Assembly (NCBI GenBank): GCA_017432895.1
Contig: JAFRIG010000010.1
Coordinates: forward strand, 1-40,069
Source of the DNA: Erysipelotrichaceae bacterium
Lineage (GTDB): Bacteria; Bacillota_I; Bacilli_A; Erysipelotrichales; Erysipelotrichaceae
Direction: 5' to 3'
DNA length: 40,069 bases
Program-made: the position numbers and the translations under genes
Part shown: positions 33,238 to 40,069 of the stretch, piece after piece
How the letters are laid out: each line of letters starts with the position of its first letter
Position numbering within the stretch: position 1 is the stretch's first letter
The notes under the pieces: generated by a model
Database searches by the model: none
Seen by the model: only the letters and a program-made list of their open reading frames with translations
Told to the model about the DNA's origin: nothing

Positions 33238-34298
33238 AATTGTTCCACCTTGTCGATATTCGTCCAGTCAAGTATGACTTTTCCTGAGTTTCCTGATAAC
33301 ATCGCATCGAAACCTTTCTGATAATCGGTGATGTCGAATCTGTGCGTGATGATCTTGGAGATGTCCAGACCCGCTTCGATCATCGTGGTCATCTTGTACC
33401 AGGTATCCCAGACCTTGCGGCCGTAGATGCCTTTGAGGTTGAGACCGGAGAAGATGATCTTTTCCATGTCCACCGTCGTATCATCAGGTAACAGTCCCAA
33501 TAGAGCGATATTGCCGCCGTTTTTCATGTTGTGGACCATCTGGTTGAGAGCCGATGGAGCACCTGACATCTCGAGTCCGACGTCGAAGCCTTCCTTCATG
33601 CCGATCTCTTTCATGACATCTTCAAGTTTTTCGTTTTTAAGGTCGACTACTCTGGTCGCTCCCATGGTTTTGGCCATGTTGAGACGGTAGTCGTTGAAGT
33701 CGGTGACGACGACGTGTCTGGCGCCGGAGAACCTGACGATGGCAGCCGCCATGCAACCAATGGGTCCGGCTCCGGTGATCAATACGTCTTCACCTAAGAC
33801 GTCATATGTCAAGGCCGTATGTGTGGCGTTGCCATAGGGGTCGAAGATCGCATAGAGTTCCTGGTCGATGGATTTTCTGGTCTTCCAGACGTTGACGTAG
33901 GGGATGACCAGATATTCGGCAAAGGCACCATTGCGGTTGACGCCGACACCTTCGGCATCCTTGCAGTTTTCGCGGTGTCCTTCCAGACAGTTGCGGCATT
34001 TGCCGCAGGTGATATGGCCTTCGCCGGAGACGATGTCGCCTGGTTTGAAGCCTCTGGCTCCCGGTCCGGTTTCGACGATCTCGCCGACGTATTCATGTCC
34101 GATGGTCAGACCCGGTTTGATGGTTTTCTGAGCCCATTTGTTCCACTGGTAGATGTGCACATCAGTGCCGCAGATGGCCGTCTTCAGGATCTTTATCTTG
34201 ACATCGTTGTAGCCAACTTCGGGTATGGGGACCCTCTTGGGCCAGATACCCACTTCCGGCTTTTCTTTGACTAAAGCCCACATTAGATTATCATTCAT
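33234..34298 (-). CDS. tdh: L-threonine 3-dehydrogenase
   Basis: 354-residue zinc-dependent medium-chain dehydrogenase. Catalytic zinc ligands C43, H68 and E69 (TAICGTDVH and IGHEY); structural zinc cysteines C98, C101, C104 and C112; NAD fold at [17 protein letters not shown]. The wording [16 protein letters not shown] is characteristic of threonine dehydrogenase rather than sorbitol dehydrogenase. It oxidises threonine to 2-amino-3-ketobutyrate for kbl downstream. AGAGGAT precedes the start on the minus strand. The pair supplies glycine and acetyl-CoA. Confidence 0.95.
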   Translation of the reverse strand: MNDNLMWALVKEKPEVGIWPKRVPIPEVGYNDVKIKILKTAICGTDVHIYQWNKWAQKTIKPGLTIGHEYVGEIVETGPGARGFKPGDIVSGEGHITCGKCRNCLEGHRENCKDAEGVGVNRNGAFAEYLVIPYVNVWKTRKSIDQELYAIFDPYGNATHTALTYDVLGEDVLITGAGPIGCMAAAIVRFSGARHVVVTDFNDYRLNMAKTMGATRVVDLKNEKLEDVMKEIGMKEGFDVGLEMSGAPSALNQMVHNMKNGGNIALLGLLPDDTTVDMEKIIFSGLNLKGIYGRKVWDTWYKMTTMIEAGLDISKIITHRFDITDYQKGFDAMLSGNSGKVILDWTNIDKVEQL

Positions 34299-34318
34299 TT
34301 TAATTATCCTCTGCTTTC

Positions 34319-34324
34319 ATTATA
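34319..34324 (-). promoter_or_regulatory. -10 box of the tdh-kbl operon
   Basis: On the minus strand a perfect TATAAT lies 21 bases before the tdh start. The -35 region at 17 bases (CCAAAT, plus-strand 34342-34347) is weak. Confidence 0.4.
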
Positions 34325-34479
34325 GCCTATTTGGGGGATGGATTTGGACCTGCCTGAAAAATATGTGAATTTAGGATTTTTTGTCTAAAACTAAGTTTTT
34401 TTACCACTTTTAGATAAAAATCATAAAGATTGAGAAAAAATTGTATCAAGACATCATTTATTCATTGGCACTTATGTTG

Positions 34480-34609
34480 CTTTGAGGTATAGCCCATTTA
34501 GATGTTGCTTTTATAGTTTCACACGGGTAATATCGGGGGAATGTTATCATAACAGAAATGTTTCGTTTGGGCTTCCGTCCAAAAAGACAAAATTACCAGA
34601 AAAAGCAAC
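34480..34609 (+). repeat. Copy A of a ~130-nt direct repeat, possible structured RNA
   Basis: From CTTTGAGGTATAG at 34480 to GAAAAAGCAA ending at 34608, this matches 39590-39721 in the same orientation. The first 62 bases align without gaps; the core GGGGGAA at 34535-34541 and TAACAGAAATGTT at 34550-34562 are the best conserved, with a 3-base length difference near the end. Hairpins: ATG-TTAT-CAT (34541-34550), AACA-GAAA-TGTT (34551-34562), TTTGG/CCAAA (34566-34570 with 34579-34583). In this copy a 9-bp long-range pair, GTTGCTTTT/AAAAGCAAC (34504-34512 with 34601-34609), closes the whole. The remaining gene-free sequence 34299-34479 and 34610-34690 is AT-rich, with nothing else I can name. 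Confidence 0.6.
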
Positions 34610-34695
34610 TGTGGATGTCATCTAAAGTAAGGCAACAATAACGACTGGAATTTCAGTTTTAACTTCAGGTTTGGATCATTTTTTACAAAAACGTG

Positions 34696-34724
34696 TTGAC
34701 AAGAAGCGTTGGCTATTGATAGTA
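34696..34724 (+). promoter_or_regulatory. Promoter of the licT operon
   Basis: A perfect -35 box TTGACA lies at 34696-34701. The -10 region is less clear: GATAGT at 34718-34723 (16-base spacer) or TAGTAT at 34720-34725 (18). Transcription would start just before the first RAT hairpin. Confidence 0.6.
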
Positions 34725-34737
34725 TGATGATGTTGAT

Positions 34738-34765
34738 GGGAATGTTACTCTTCGAGGCTTTACCC
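34738..34765 (+). promoter_or_regulatory. RAT antiterminator hairpin 1 (LicT/BglG type)
   Basis: The 28-base element begins GGGAATGTTACT and ends AGGCTTTACCC around a CTTCG loop. It has the order and spacing of the ribonucleic antiterminator bound by LicT/BglG proteins (GG..TGTTACT...AGGC...ACC). It shares ATGTTACT and AGGCTTTA with the second RAT at 35649. Its 3' half is also used by the following terminator stem. Confidence 0.85.
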
Positions 34766-34814
34766 AGAAACTTGATTCAAGTTTCTTTGGAGTATGCTTT
34801 GGGGAGGATTTTTT
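34754..34814 (+). terminator. Conditional terminator overlapping RAT 1
   Basis: A perfect 9-bp stem, AGAAACTTG/CAAGTTTCT (34766-34774 with 34778-34786), has a 3-base loop. An imperfect extension pairs the 3' half of the RAT (AGGC...ACCC) with GGAG...GCTT up to about 34799. The nearest T run is TTTTTT at 34809-34814, rather distant, so the exact end point is uncertain. RAT and terminator are mutually exclusive. Confidence 0.6.
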
Positions 34815-34832
34815 GTTTAAAGGGATAATAGA

Positions 34833-35663
34833 ATGAAAGTCGTCAAGAGGATAAACAACAATGTTGTAGAATGTATTGACAGCTCTGGCCAGGAGATCAT
34901 CGCGTTCGGTAAGGGGATCGGATTTCATGAAATACCATACGAACTTACCGATATGAGTCTGGTACAGAGAACATACTACGGCATTCACAAAAATTACTAT
35001 CAGCTGGTAAATGAAATACCGGAGGAAGTATTCGAGGTTTCTAGCAGGATCGTCGATTCTGCAAGAAACAAACTGGATTGTACATTCAATCCGAATATCT
35101 TCTTTACCCTGGCAGATCACATCAACTATTCGATCATTCGAATACAGAAGGGAATGTATATCAATTACTCAATCAAGTATGATATCAAACATTTCTATCC
35201 CAAAGAATATGAAGTCGCAAGCTCTGCAGTCAGGCTGATCAACAAGGTTCTGAAAACAGAGCTTCCGGATGAGGAGATCACCGGAATTGCGATGCATATC
35301 CTTACCAACAAGATCGATACCGGGAATTATGATGAAAAGGTATTCGAAAGATTGGCAGCAGAGATTGTAAAGATCGTAGAAAACAGCTTTGAGATCAAGA
35401 TCGACACTTCCAGCTTTAACTATTCAAGGTTCATGACCCACCTGAGGTATCTGCTTCAAAGAAGGTCAAGCGGCGAGATCAAGATCGGAGGAAACGAAAA
35501 GATCTTTGAATCGCTGATCAATGAGTATCCTGAGACATATGAATGTGTTGAAAGGATCAAGAAGTATTTGTCACAAACATTAAACTTTATTTTAGATGAT
35601 GATGAGTCACTCTATCTGATGCTTCATGTCAACAGATTGTGTGCCTCCGAGGGATGTTACTGA
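34833..35663 (+). CDS. licT: LicT/BglG-family transcriptional antiterminator
   Basis: 276 residues, the LicT length. Residues 1-58 form the co-antiterminator RNA-binding domain (KRINNNVVECID...EIIAFGKGIGF). Two PTS regulation domains follow, PRD1 (~65-168) and PRD2 (~172-276), with all four regulatory histidines: H96, H155, H203 and H265, matching LicT H100, H159, H207 and H269. Unphosphorylated PRD1 (substrate present) and HPr-phosphorylated PRD2 (no glucose) allow dimerisation and RAT binding. RAT hairpins lie before this gene and at its very end, so it controls both its own message and the PTS genes. AAAGGG precedes the ATG. Base composition looks more A-rich by eye than in tdh-kbl; not measured. 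Confidence 0.93.
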   Translation: MKVVKRINNNVVECIDSSGQEIIAFGKGIGFHEIPYELTDMSLVQRTYYGIHKNYYQLVNEIPEEVFEVSSRIVDSARNKLDCTFNPNIFFTLADHINYSIIRIQKGMYINYSIKYDIKHFYPKEYEVASSAVRLINKVLKTELPDEEITGIAMHILTNKIDTGNYDEKVFERLAAEIVKIVENSFEIKIDTSSFNYSRFMTHLRYLLQRRSSGEIKIGGNEKIFESLINEYPETYECVERIKKYLSQTLNFILDDDESLYLMLHVNRLCASEGCY

Positions 35664-35679
35664 AGAAGGCTTTAACCTC
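35649..35679 (+). promoter_or_regulatory. RAT antiterminator hairpin 2, overlapping the licT stop codon
   Basis: GAGGGATGTTACTG, a short AAG loop, then AAGGCTTTAACCTC: the closing GAGG/CCTC pairs and the ATGTTACT/AGGCTTTA signature match RAT 1. The licT stop codon TGA is at 35661-35663, inside the element. The AACCTC end is also the 5' end of the next terminator stem, so binding of LicT here would block termination before the PTS gene. Confidence 0.85.
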
Positions 35680-35735
35680 GATCAAGCATAAAGAACAGAA
35701 AGATAGTTCTTTATTGTATGATCGGGGTTTTATTT
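35674..35735 (+). terminator. Conditional terminator between licT and the PTS gene
   Basis: A long two-part stem pairs AACCTCGATCA (35674-35684) with TGATCGGGGTT (35718-35728, one G-T pair), and inside it TAAAGAAC (35689-35696) with GTTCTTTA (35706-35713). TTTTATTTATTTT follows. Its first six bases are shared with RAT 2. Confidence 0.85.
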
Positions 35736-35802
35736 ATTTTGATATTTACAGCGGATGGCCAACGCTGCAGATATAGATGAGAAAAGAAAAAGGAGAAGAA
35801 AA

Positions 35803-37212
35803 ATGTCAAAGCGTAATTATGAAGAATTGTCAAACAGGATTCTTGAACTGGTTGGTGGAAAAGGGAATGTCAGTTATTTTACACACTGTATTTCCCGTTT
35901 AAGATTCAATCTCAAGGATCGTGGATTAGTAAGGCAGGAAGAACTGAATAAATTAAAAGGTGTTATGGGTACTACCTGGGCAGGTGACCAGTTCCAGGTC
36001 ATTATCGGAACGGAAGTCACAGATGTTTACAATACGATCTGTGAGATTGCCGATCTGGAAAAAGAAGATGCGATTGACGAAAATCTTGATGGGGTCAAGA
36101 AGGGAAGTGCGAATCCGTTTAAAGTCGCTCTGGATATGATTTCAGGATCATTTGTTCCGGTTCTGCCGATTCTGATTGCCTGCGGTAATGTTACGGTTGT
36201 TTTAACTCTGCTTGGCTATTTCAATCTGATCGATACGACTTCATCTACTTATCAGCTTTTGGTCAATGTCGCGAATACAGGCTTCTATTTCATGCCGATA
36301 TTCGTCGGTGCTTATGCAGCTAAAAAACTGAACTGTATGCCGGTGCTGGGAATGCTGATGGGGGCAGTGCTCATTTATCCGCAAACCGCTGAACTGATCA
36401 GTTCCGGAGCAGCTACGATATTCGGCTTACCGATCAGAGCAGCTTCTTATACTTCTACTGTCTTCCCGATCGTTGTAACAGTGTTCGTGATGAGCTATGT
36501 CGAGAAATTTCTGGTAAAGATCTCTCCGAAATCTCTCAGAACAATTATTGAACCGTTTGGAACATTGCTGATCATGCTTCCTCTGGAACTTTGTTTATTG
36601 GCTCCTTTAGGATCTATCATCGGTAAATATATCATTGCAGCCATCATGTGGATCAAAGATACATTCGGTTTTCTTGGCGTTGCAATCTATGCGGGAATGG
36701 GTCCGATTATCTTCTTAACAGGCATGAATACTGCGGTTGTTTCTTACCTTGTTGGCGCTTTTGTACAGACAGGTACAGAACCATTCTTAGTTGCTTGTGC
36801 ATGTATGTCTAACTTCGCTTTGCTGGCTGTAACGATTGCGATTGCAATCAAGACAAAGGATGAGGATGTTCGATCCAAGGCGATCGCAACATCTATCACA
36901 AACGGCATCGGTGGAGTATCAGAGCCCGCATTATTCGGAGTTGTTGCTCCAAGAAAATATGCTTTGATCTCCAATATGATCGGCGGATTCTGTGGCGGCA
37001 TCATCATCGGTTTAACATCTACCGTTGCACATTCTTTCCCTGCGGGAGCCGGACTGTTAAGATTTGCATGCTTCATAGGTCCGGAAGGAGCCGGAGATCT
37101 GATCAATGTATTAATCGGTACGGCTGTTTCGATGGTTGTTGGATTTGTATTAACCTGGATCACATTTGATAAGGACCCTGCAAACAAGGACGAGCAGAAT
37201 GCAAATGCATAA
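35803..37212 (+). CDS. PTS permease EIIBC, beta-glucoside type, no EIIA
   Basis: About 469 residues. The frame opens at 35755, but AGGAG at 35791-35795 is spaced for the ATG at 35803, and MSKRNYEELSNRILELVGG aligns with other EIIB starts. EIIB is ~5-85 with phospho-cysteine C29 in YFTHCISRLRF. EIIC is ~105-460, with many helices and GVSEPALFGVV for substrate binding. No EIIA is attached. Under LicT control and followed by a GH1 phospho-glycosidase and a ChbG-type deacetylase, it probably imports a beta-linked disaccharide as its 6-phosphate, possibly an N-acetylated one. Confidence 0.88.
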   Translation: MSKRNYEELSNRILELVGGKGNVSYFTHCISRLRFNLKDRGLVRQEELNKLKGVMGTTWAGDQFQVIIGTEVTDVYNTICEIADLEKEDAIDENLDGVKKGSANPFKVALDMISGSFVPVLPILIACGNVTVVLTLLGYFNLIDTTSSTYQLLVNVANTGFYFMPIFVGAYAAKKLNCMPVLGMLMGAVLIYPQTAELISSGAATIFGLPIRAASYTSTVFPIVVTVFVMSYVEKFLVKISPKSLRTIIEPFGTLLIMLPLELCLLAPLGSIIGKYIIAAIMWIKDTFGFLGVAIYAGMGPIIFLTGMNTAVVSYLVGAFVQTGTEPFLVACACMSNFALLAVTIAIAIKTKDEDVRSKAIATSITNGIGGVSEPALFGVVAPRKYALISNMIGGFCGGIIIGLTSTVAHSFPAGAGLLRFACFIGPEGAGDLINVLIGTAVSMVVGFVLTWITFDKDPANKDEQNANA

Positions 37213-37273
37213 ATAATATACGGAGAAAGAGAAAGATCTCTTTCTCCATCAATGATATGAAATGGAGGACAAT

Positions 37274-38743
37274 ATGAGCGAATTGAAATTACCTGAAAAC
37301 TTCATCTGGGGAGCTTCCATCTGCGGTGCGCAATGCGATGGTGCCTGGAAAGAAGATGGCAAAGGCGAAAACATATTAGATCATCAGACCGTGTGTGATT
37401 CAAACAAAACACGCAGATTTACACACGAAATCAATCCCGACTATTACTATCCGAATCACGACGGAAACGATTTCTATCACAGATACAAAGAAGATATCGG
37501 ATATATGGCAGAACTGGGTTTTAAGTCCATGAGGTTCTCTGTCATGTGGACAAGACTGTATCCGACCGGCGAAGAGGAATTACCTAATCCGAAAGGTTTG
37601 CAATACTATCACAATATCATTAACGAGCTGAAGAAATATGATATGGAACCGGTCATCATGTTGTCACATCTGGATTTTCCATATCATCTGGCAATGAAAT
37701 ACGGTGGGTGGTCTGACAGAAGAGTAATAGATCTCTTCTTGAAATTCTGTAAGACTGTTGTCACTGAGTTTAAAGGCGATGTTAAGAAATATATCGGATT
37801 CAACGAGATCAATATTTTGTGTCAGCCGATCGGCTCAACACTGGGCGGTATTATTCCTGATCATGATTTTGATCTGAATATCGTCAAGATTGTTCCACAA
37901 GAATCACAGGAGGATATGAATAAACGGTTCAGAGCTCTCCATAACCAGTTTGTTGCAGCTGCAAAACTGGCAATCATGGCCAGAGAGATCGATCCAGAAA
38001 TCAAGATCGGTGGTTGCGTATCCGGCAAATGTATCTATCCCCTGACGCCAAATCCAAAGGATGTCTTAGCGGCACAGCAGGCGATGCAGATACCGGATTG
38101 GTTTGTCGGAGATATGCTGGTAAAAGGCGAATATTCATATTTTGCAAAAAGATACCTGGAAAGAAATAACATTGATAACGGTGCGTTACCCGAAGATGCA
38201 CAGATCCTGAAAAAGGGAACGATCGACTTCTATACGATCAATTACTATTCTTCCGGTTGCATCAGCTCAGATGATTCGGTCGCTAAAGACTGCGCTATGA
38301 ACATGTTTATTTCCACAAAGAATCCTTATCTTGAAGCTTCTGAGTGGGGCTGGCAGATTGATGCAGATGGGCTCAGATATCTGTGCAACGAGATCTATGG
38401 CAGATACGGCATCCCTATCATGATCTTGGAGAATGGTATCGGTGCAGCTGAACAGCTGAATGAAAACAATACCGTATCCGACCCATACAGAAAAGAATAT
38501 ATTGCAAAACACATCCAGGCAATGAAAGAAGTCATTGATGATGGTATAGAACTGCTTGGATATTATTACTGGGCACCGATCGATCTGGTGAGCGCATCAA
38601 CAGGTGAAATGATGAAACGTTATGGTTTTGTCTTTGTCGATCACTATGACGATGGCAGCGGAACGATGAAGAGATATAAGAAGGAAAGCTTTGAATGGAT
38701 GAAGAAAGTCCTTCATTCAAACGGGGAAGATCTGGAGTATTAA
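37274..38743 (+). CDS. GH1 6-phospho-beta-glucosidase
   Basis: 489 residues of glycoside hydrolase family 1. GGAGG at 37264-37268 fits the ATG at 37274 rather than 37262. The acid/base is E178 in GFNEINIL and the nucleophile E386 in ILENGIG. The start ENFIWGASICGAQCDGAW replaces the usual GxATAAxQxEGAW with an unusual cysteine-containing version, a change near the glycone site. It splits the PTS-delivered disaccharide phosphate into hexose-6-phosphate and hexose in the cytoplasm. It follows the permease by 61 bases and directly abuts the deacetylase gene. Confidence 0.9.
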   Translation: MSELKLPENFIWGASICGAQCDGAWKEDGKGENILDHQTVCDSNKTRRFTHEINPDYYYPNHDGNDFYHRYKEDIGYMAELGFKSMRFSVMWTRLYPTGEEELPNPKGLQYYHNIINELKKYDMEPVIMLSHLDFPYHLAMKYGGWSDRRVIDLFLKFCKTVVTEFKGDVKKYIGFNEINILCQPIGSTLGGIIPDHDFDLNIVKIVPQESQEDMNKRFRALHNQFVAAAKLAIMAREIDPEIKIGGCVSGKCIYPLTPNPKDVLAAQQAMQIPDWFVGDMLVKGEYSYFAKRYLERNNIDNGALPEDAQILKKGTIDFYTINYYSSGCISSDDSVAKDCAMNMFISTKNPYLEASEWGWQIDADGLRYLCNEIYGRYGIPIMILENGIGAAEQLNENNTVSDPYRKEYIAKHIQAMKEVIDDGIELLGYYYWAPIDLVSASTGEMMKRYGFVFVDHYDDGSGTMKRYKKESFEWMKKVLHSNGEDLEY

Positions 38744-39514
38744 ATGAAGCTTTTAGTACAATCAGATGACTATGGGATCACACCTGCAGTATCATCGGGC
38801 ATCCTCTATGGAATTGAACACGGTATCGTAAGAAACACCGGTTTGTTTGTCAATATGGAATGGGCTCCGATGGTAGTAGAATGGATCAGACCCTATCTCG
38901 ATAAGATCTGTTTTGGAATCGATCTGAATCTTTCCGCAGGATGTCCGGTATGTGCATATAACGAGGTTAAAAGCCTTTGTCAGAATAATGAAATGTTTAT
39001 GACTTCCAAAATGCACAGACAGGCTGAAAATGCAAAACCGATGCTGTACGAAGAGATATTAAAAGAGTATCACGCTCAGATTGATCGATTCATAGAACTC
39101 GTCGGCAAAAAGCCTGGATATCTTCACGGACATGCCTACAGAAACGAAGATACTGATAAAGCAATGTCGGAGTGCTCAAAGCACTATGAAATTCCGATAT
39201 CTTCTGAAATCCTGAAAGAGAAAGGTGTAAAGTGCAATCCTATGTCTTGGTACCCTATGCAGAAAGAATATGATTCTGTACTGGATATTGATACGGTTTC
39301 GTATTTTGTGAATGATGTTAACGGATACCTTGACAGTGATATTTCCTTTATTTTGACACATTGCGGTTATGTGGACAGAGAGCTGTTTCAATTGTCATCT
39401 TATACTTTGTTGAGAACGAAAGATCTGGAAGCGATGACAAGTGAGGAAGTAAAAGGATGGGTGATCAAAAACAACATCGAACTGATTACTTATTATGACT
39501 TACAAAAATTGTAA
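38744..39514 (+). CDS. ChbG/YdjC-family carbohydrate deacetylase
   Basis: 256 residues. The YdjC fold is marked by VQSDDYGITPAVS (6-18) with metal-binding aspartates, the histidines of LHGHAYRNED near 124, and ILTHCGYVD near the C-terminus. E. coli ChbG removes an acetyl group from chitobiose-6-phosphate so that it can be sensed and cleaved. The gene starts on the base after the GH1 stop, with no clear ribosome site, so it relies on coupling. Its presence argues that the operon substrate carries N-acetyl groups (for example chitobiose or a related amino-sugar disaccharide) rather than being plain cellobiose. Confidence 0.85.
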   Translation: MKLLVQSDDYGITPAVSSGILYGIEHGIVRNTGLFVNMEWAPMVVEWIRPYLDKICFGIDLNLSAGCPVCAYNEVKSLCQNNEMFMTSKMHRQAENAKPMLYEEILKEYHAQIDRFIELVGKKPGYLHGHAYRNEDTDKAMSECSKHYEIPISSEILKEKGVKCNPMSWYPMQKEYDSVLDIDTVSYFVNDVNGYLDSDISFILTHCGYVDRELFQLSSYTLLRTKDLEAMTSEEVKGWVIKNNIELITYYDLQKL

Positions 39515-39542
39515 GAAGCAAAAAATAAAGATTGTTTTTCAG

Positions 39543-39565
39543 AAGACCTGCATTAGGTCTTTTGT
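39543..39565 (+). terminator. Terminator of the licT-PTS operon
   Basis: A perfect 7-bp stem, AAGACCT/AGGTCTT (39543-39549 with 39555-39561), has a 5-base loop and is followed by TTTGTTG. A second small hairpin, TACAGG/CCTGTA, lies at 39571-39588. Confidence 0.8.
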
Positions 39566-39589
39566 TGTTATACAGGAATTTACCTGTAC

Positions 39590-39723
39590 CTTTGAAGTAT
39601 AGATTATTTTGACGTTATTTCTGATGTATCACAGGAATATTGATGGGGGAACGCTTTCGTAACAGAAATGTTCCGTTTAGGTACAGTTTAAAAAAATATA
39701 GTATTGCTTTTGAAAAAGCAATA
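39590..39723 (+). repeat. Copy B of the ~130-nt direct repeat
   Basis: It begins CTTTGAAGTATAG and ends GAAAAAGCAA at 39712-39721, in the same orientation as copy A 5.1 kb to the left. Core: GGGGGAA at 39645-39651, then ACG-CTTT-CGT (39651-39660), AACA-GAAA-TGTT (39661-39672) and TTTAG/TTAAA (39676-39680 with 39688-39692). The first and third hairpins differ from copy A by compensating changes. Here the end of the repeat is part of a perfect local hairpin, TATTGCTTTT/AAAAGCAATA (39702-39711 with 39714-39723). Between 39724 and 39883 I see no gene. Confidence 0.6.
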
Positions 39724-39883
39724 TCAAACTGAAAACTGAAATGTTTTTTGAAAACAAACTAGGTCGTTTGTCTGCTTTTTAATGACACAGATATTGTGTT
39801 ATTTTCAGCTATGCTAATGAAGAAAAAGACACATTTTTGCTTTAAATGGTCTTGTCTAGAAAACAGTTTATTTCAATGTTCGC

Positions 39884-39910
39884 AATAAAAAACGGCCAAA
39901 AGCGACCGTT
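39884..39910 (-). terminator. Terminator of the minus-strand gene at the right edge
   Basis: On the minus strand AACGG and CCGTT (plus-strand 39891-39895 with 39906-39910), with one more C-G pair inside, enclose a short loop and run into TTTTTTATTG. It lies 14 bases after the stop codon of the partial frame. Confidence 0.65.
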
Positions 39911-39923
39911 CGAGACTTAATTA

Positions 39924-40069
39924 TTATTTTAAAATCATAACCTTAATGCCCCTATCATATAAATCCACCATTTGAAATGGTGGACCAGTAATAACAGTAG
40001 TGTTACACGAAGTACCAGGATAAAAAAAGCCTATGATATCCTGTTTGTGGGTCTCAACCACATACAAGA
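39924..40069 (-). CDS. Unidentified protein, C-terminal end (partial)
   Basis: On the minus strand a frame is open from the right edge for 47 codons to a TAA at 39924-39926, with a terminator directly behind it. The peptide includes VVETHKQDIIGFFYPGTS and ends DRGIKVMILK. I do not recognise it. The open frame alone could arise by chance, but together with the well-placed terminator a real gene end is more likely than not. Confidence 0.5.
   Translation of the reverse strand, partial: LYVVETHKQDIIGFFYPGTSCNTTVITGPPFQMVDLYDRGIKVMILK

Noticed and set aside
33819..34274. 151-codon plus-strand frame opposite tdh
   Set aside because: Mirror of a complete, strongly conserved threonine dehydrogenase; no independent start signal.
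39645..39660. cre site in copy B of the repeat (GGGGAACGCTTTCG)
   Set aside because: Four defined consensus positions fail, and copy A has lost the central CG, so the conserved feature is not a CcpA site.
1..40069. CRISPR array, tRNA or rRNA genes
   Set aside because: No regularly spaced identical repeats, no tRNA cloverleaf pattern and no rRNA-like sequence were seen on either strand.

Overview
The window looks like chromosome from a Bacillota (Firmicutes) gut-type fermenter, most plausibly Erysipelotrichia. The reasons are the many PTS sugar operons, CcpA-, LicT- and DeoR-style control, strong AGGAGG ribosome sites, compact Rho-independent terminators, and CotH, Big_2 and FG-GAP surface proteins. 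The lineage is an inference from gene style; no rRNA or other marker gene is present.

Layout. 1-140: the 3' end of a group II intron (end of its reverse transcriptase/maturase, domains V and VI). 222-3900: sucrose-type operon with fructokinase, HAD phosphatase and a PTS EIIBCA permease. 4361-7564: secreted CotH-family surface protein. 7725-15433: the most unusual part, an ECF sigma factor, a small two-helix membrane protein, a 7-helix membrane protein and a PrsW-type intramembrane protease in one tight operon; then, after a terminator, a paralogue of the two-helix protein and a 1730-residue surface protein. 15715-18659: ADP-ribose-related cassette (zinc ribbon, macro domain, VWA, ADP-ribosylglycohydrolase). 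18753-20037: TetR regulator and an isoprenylcysteine-methyltransferase-like membrane enzyme. 20092-25984: DeoR regulator divergent from an operon of PfkB sugar-phosphate kinase, PTS EIIBC, two esterases and a histidine phosphatase. 26110-29004: AbiEi-like protein, MFS permease, membrane-anchored hydrolase. 29111-29902 (minus): ProC-like reductase. 29992-31874: galacturonokinase-like kinase and sugar-phosphate nucleotidyltransferase. 32041-34298 (minus): threonine degradation, kbl-tdh. 34833-39514: LicT antiterminator, PTS EIIBC, GH1 6-phospho-beta-glucosidase and ChbG/YdjC deacetylase. The right edge holds the end of an unidentified minus-strand gene.

How the genes work together. Three PTS loci import and cleave or phosphorylate sugars, each with a different visible control. 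The DeoR/kinase locus has an array of RATCAT motifs plus a near-perfect CcpA cre site. The LicT locus has two ribonucleic antiterminator (RAT) hairpins, one overlapping the licT stop codon and the following terminator. The sucrose locus sits directly behind a group II intron. The sigma/PrsW locus reads as a surface-signalling module: PrsW would cleave a small membrane anti-sigma to release the sigma factor. The anti-sigma role of the two-helix proteins is a hypothesis.

The two observations I would follow first are (a) the sigma/two-helix/PrsW/giant-surface-protein locus, and (b) a ~130-nt element present as two direct copies (34480-34609 and 39590-39723) that flank the LicT-PTS-GH1-ChbG operon and show covarying hairpins.
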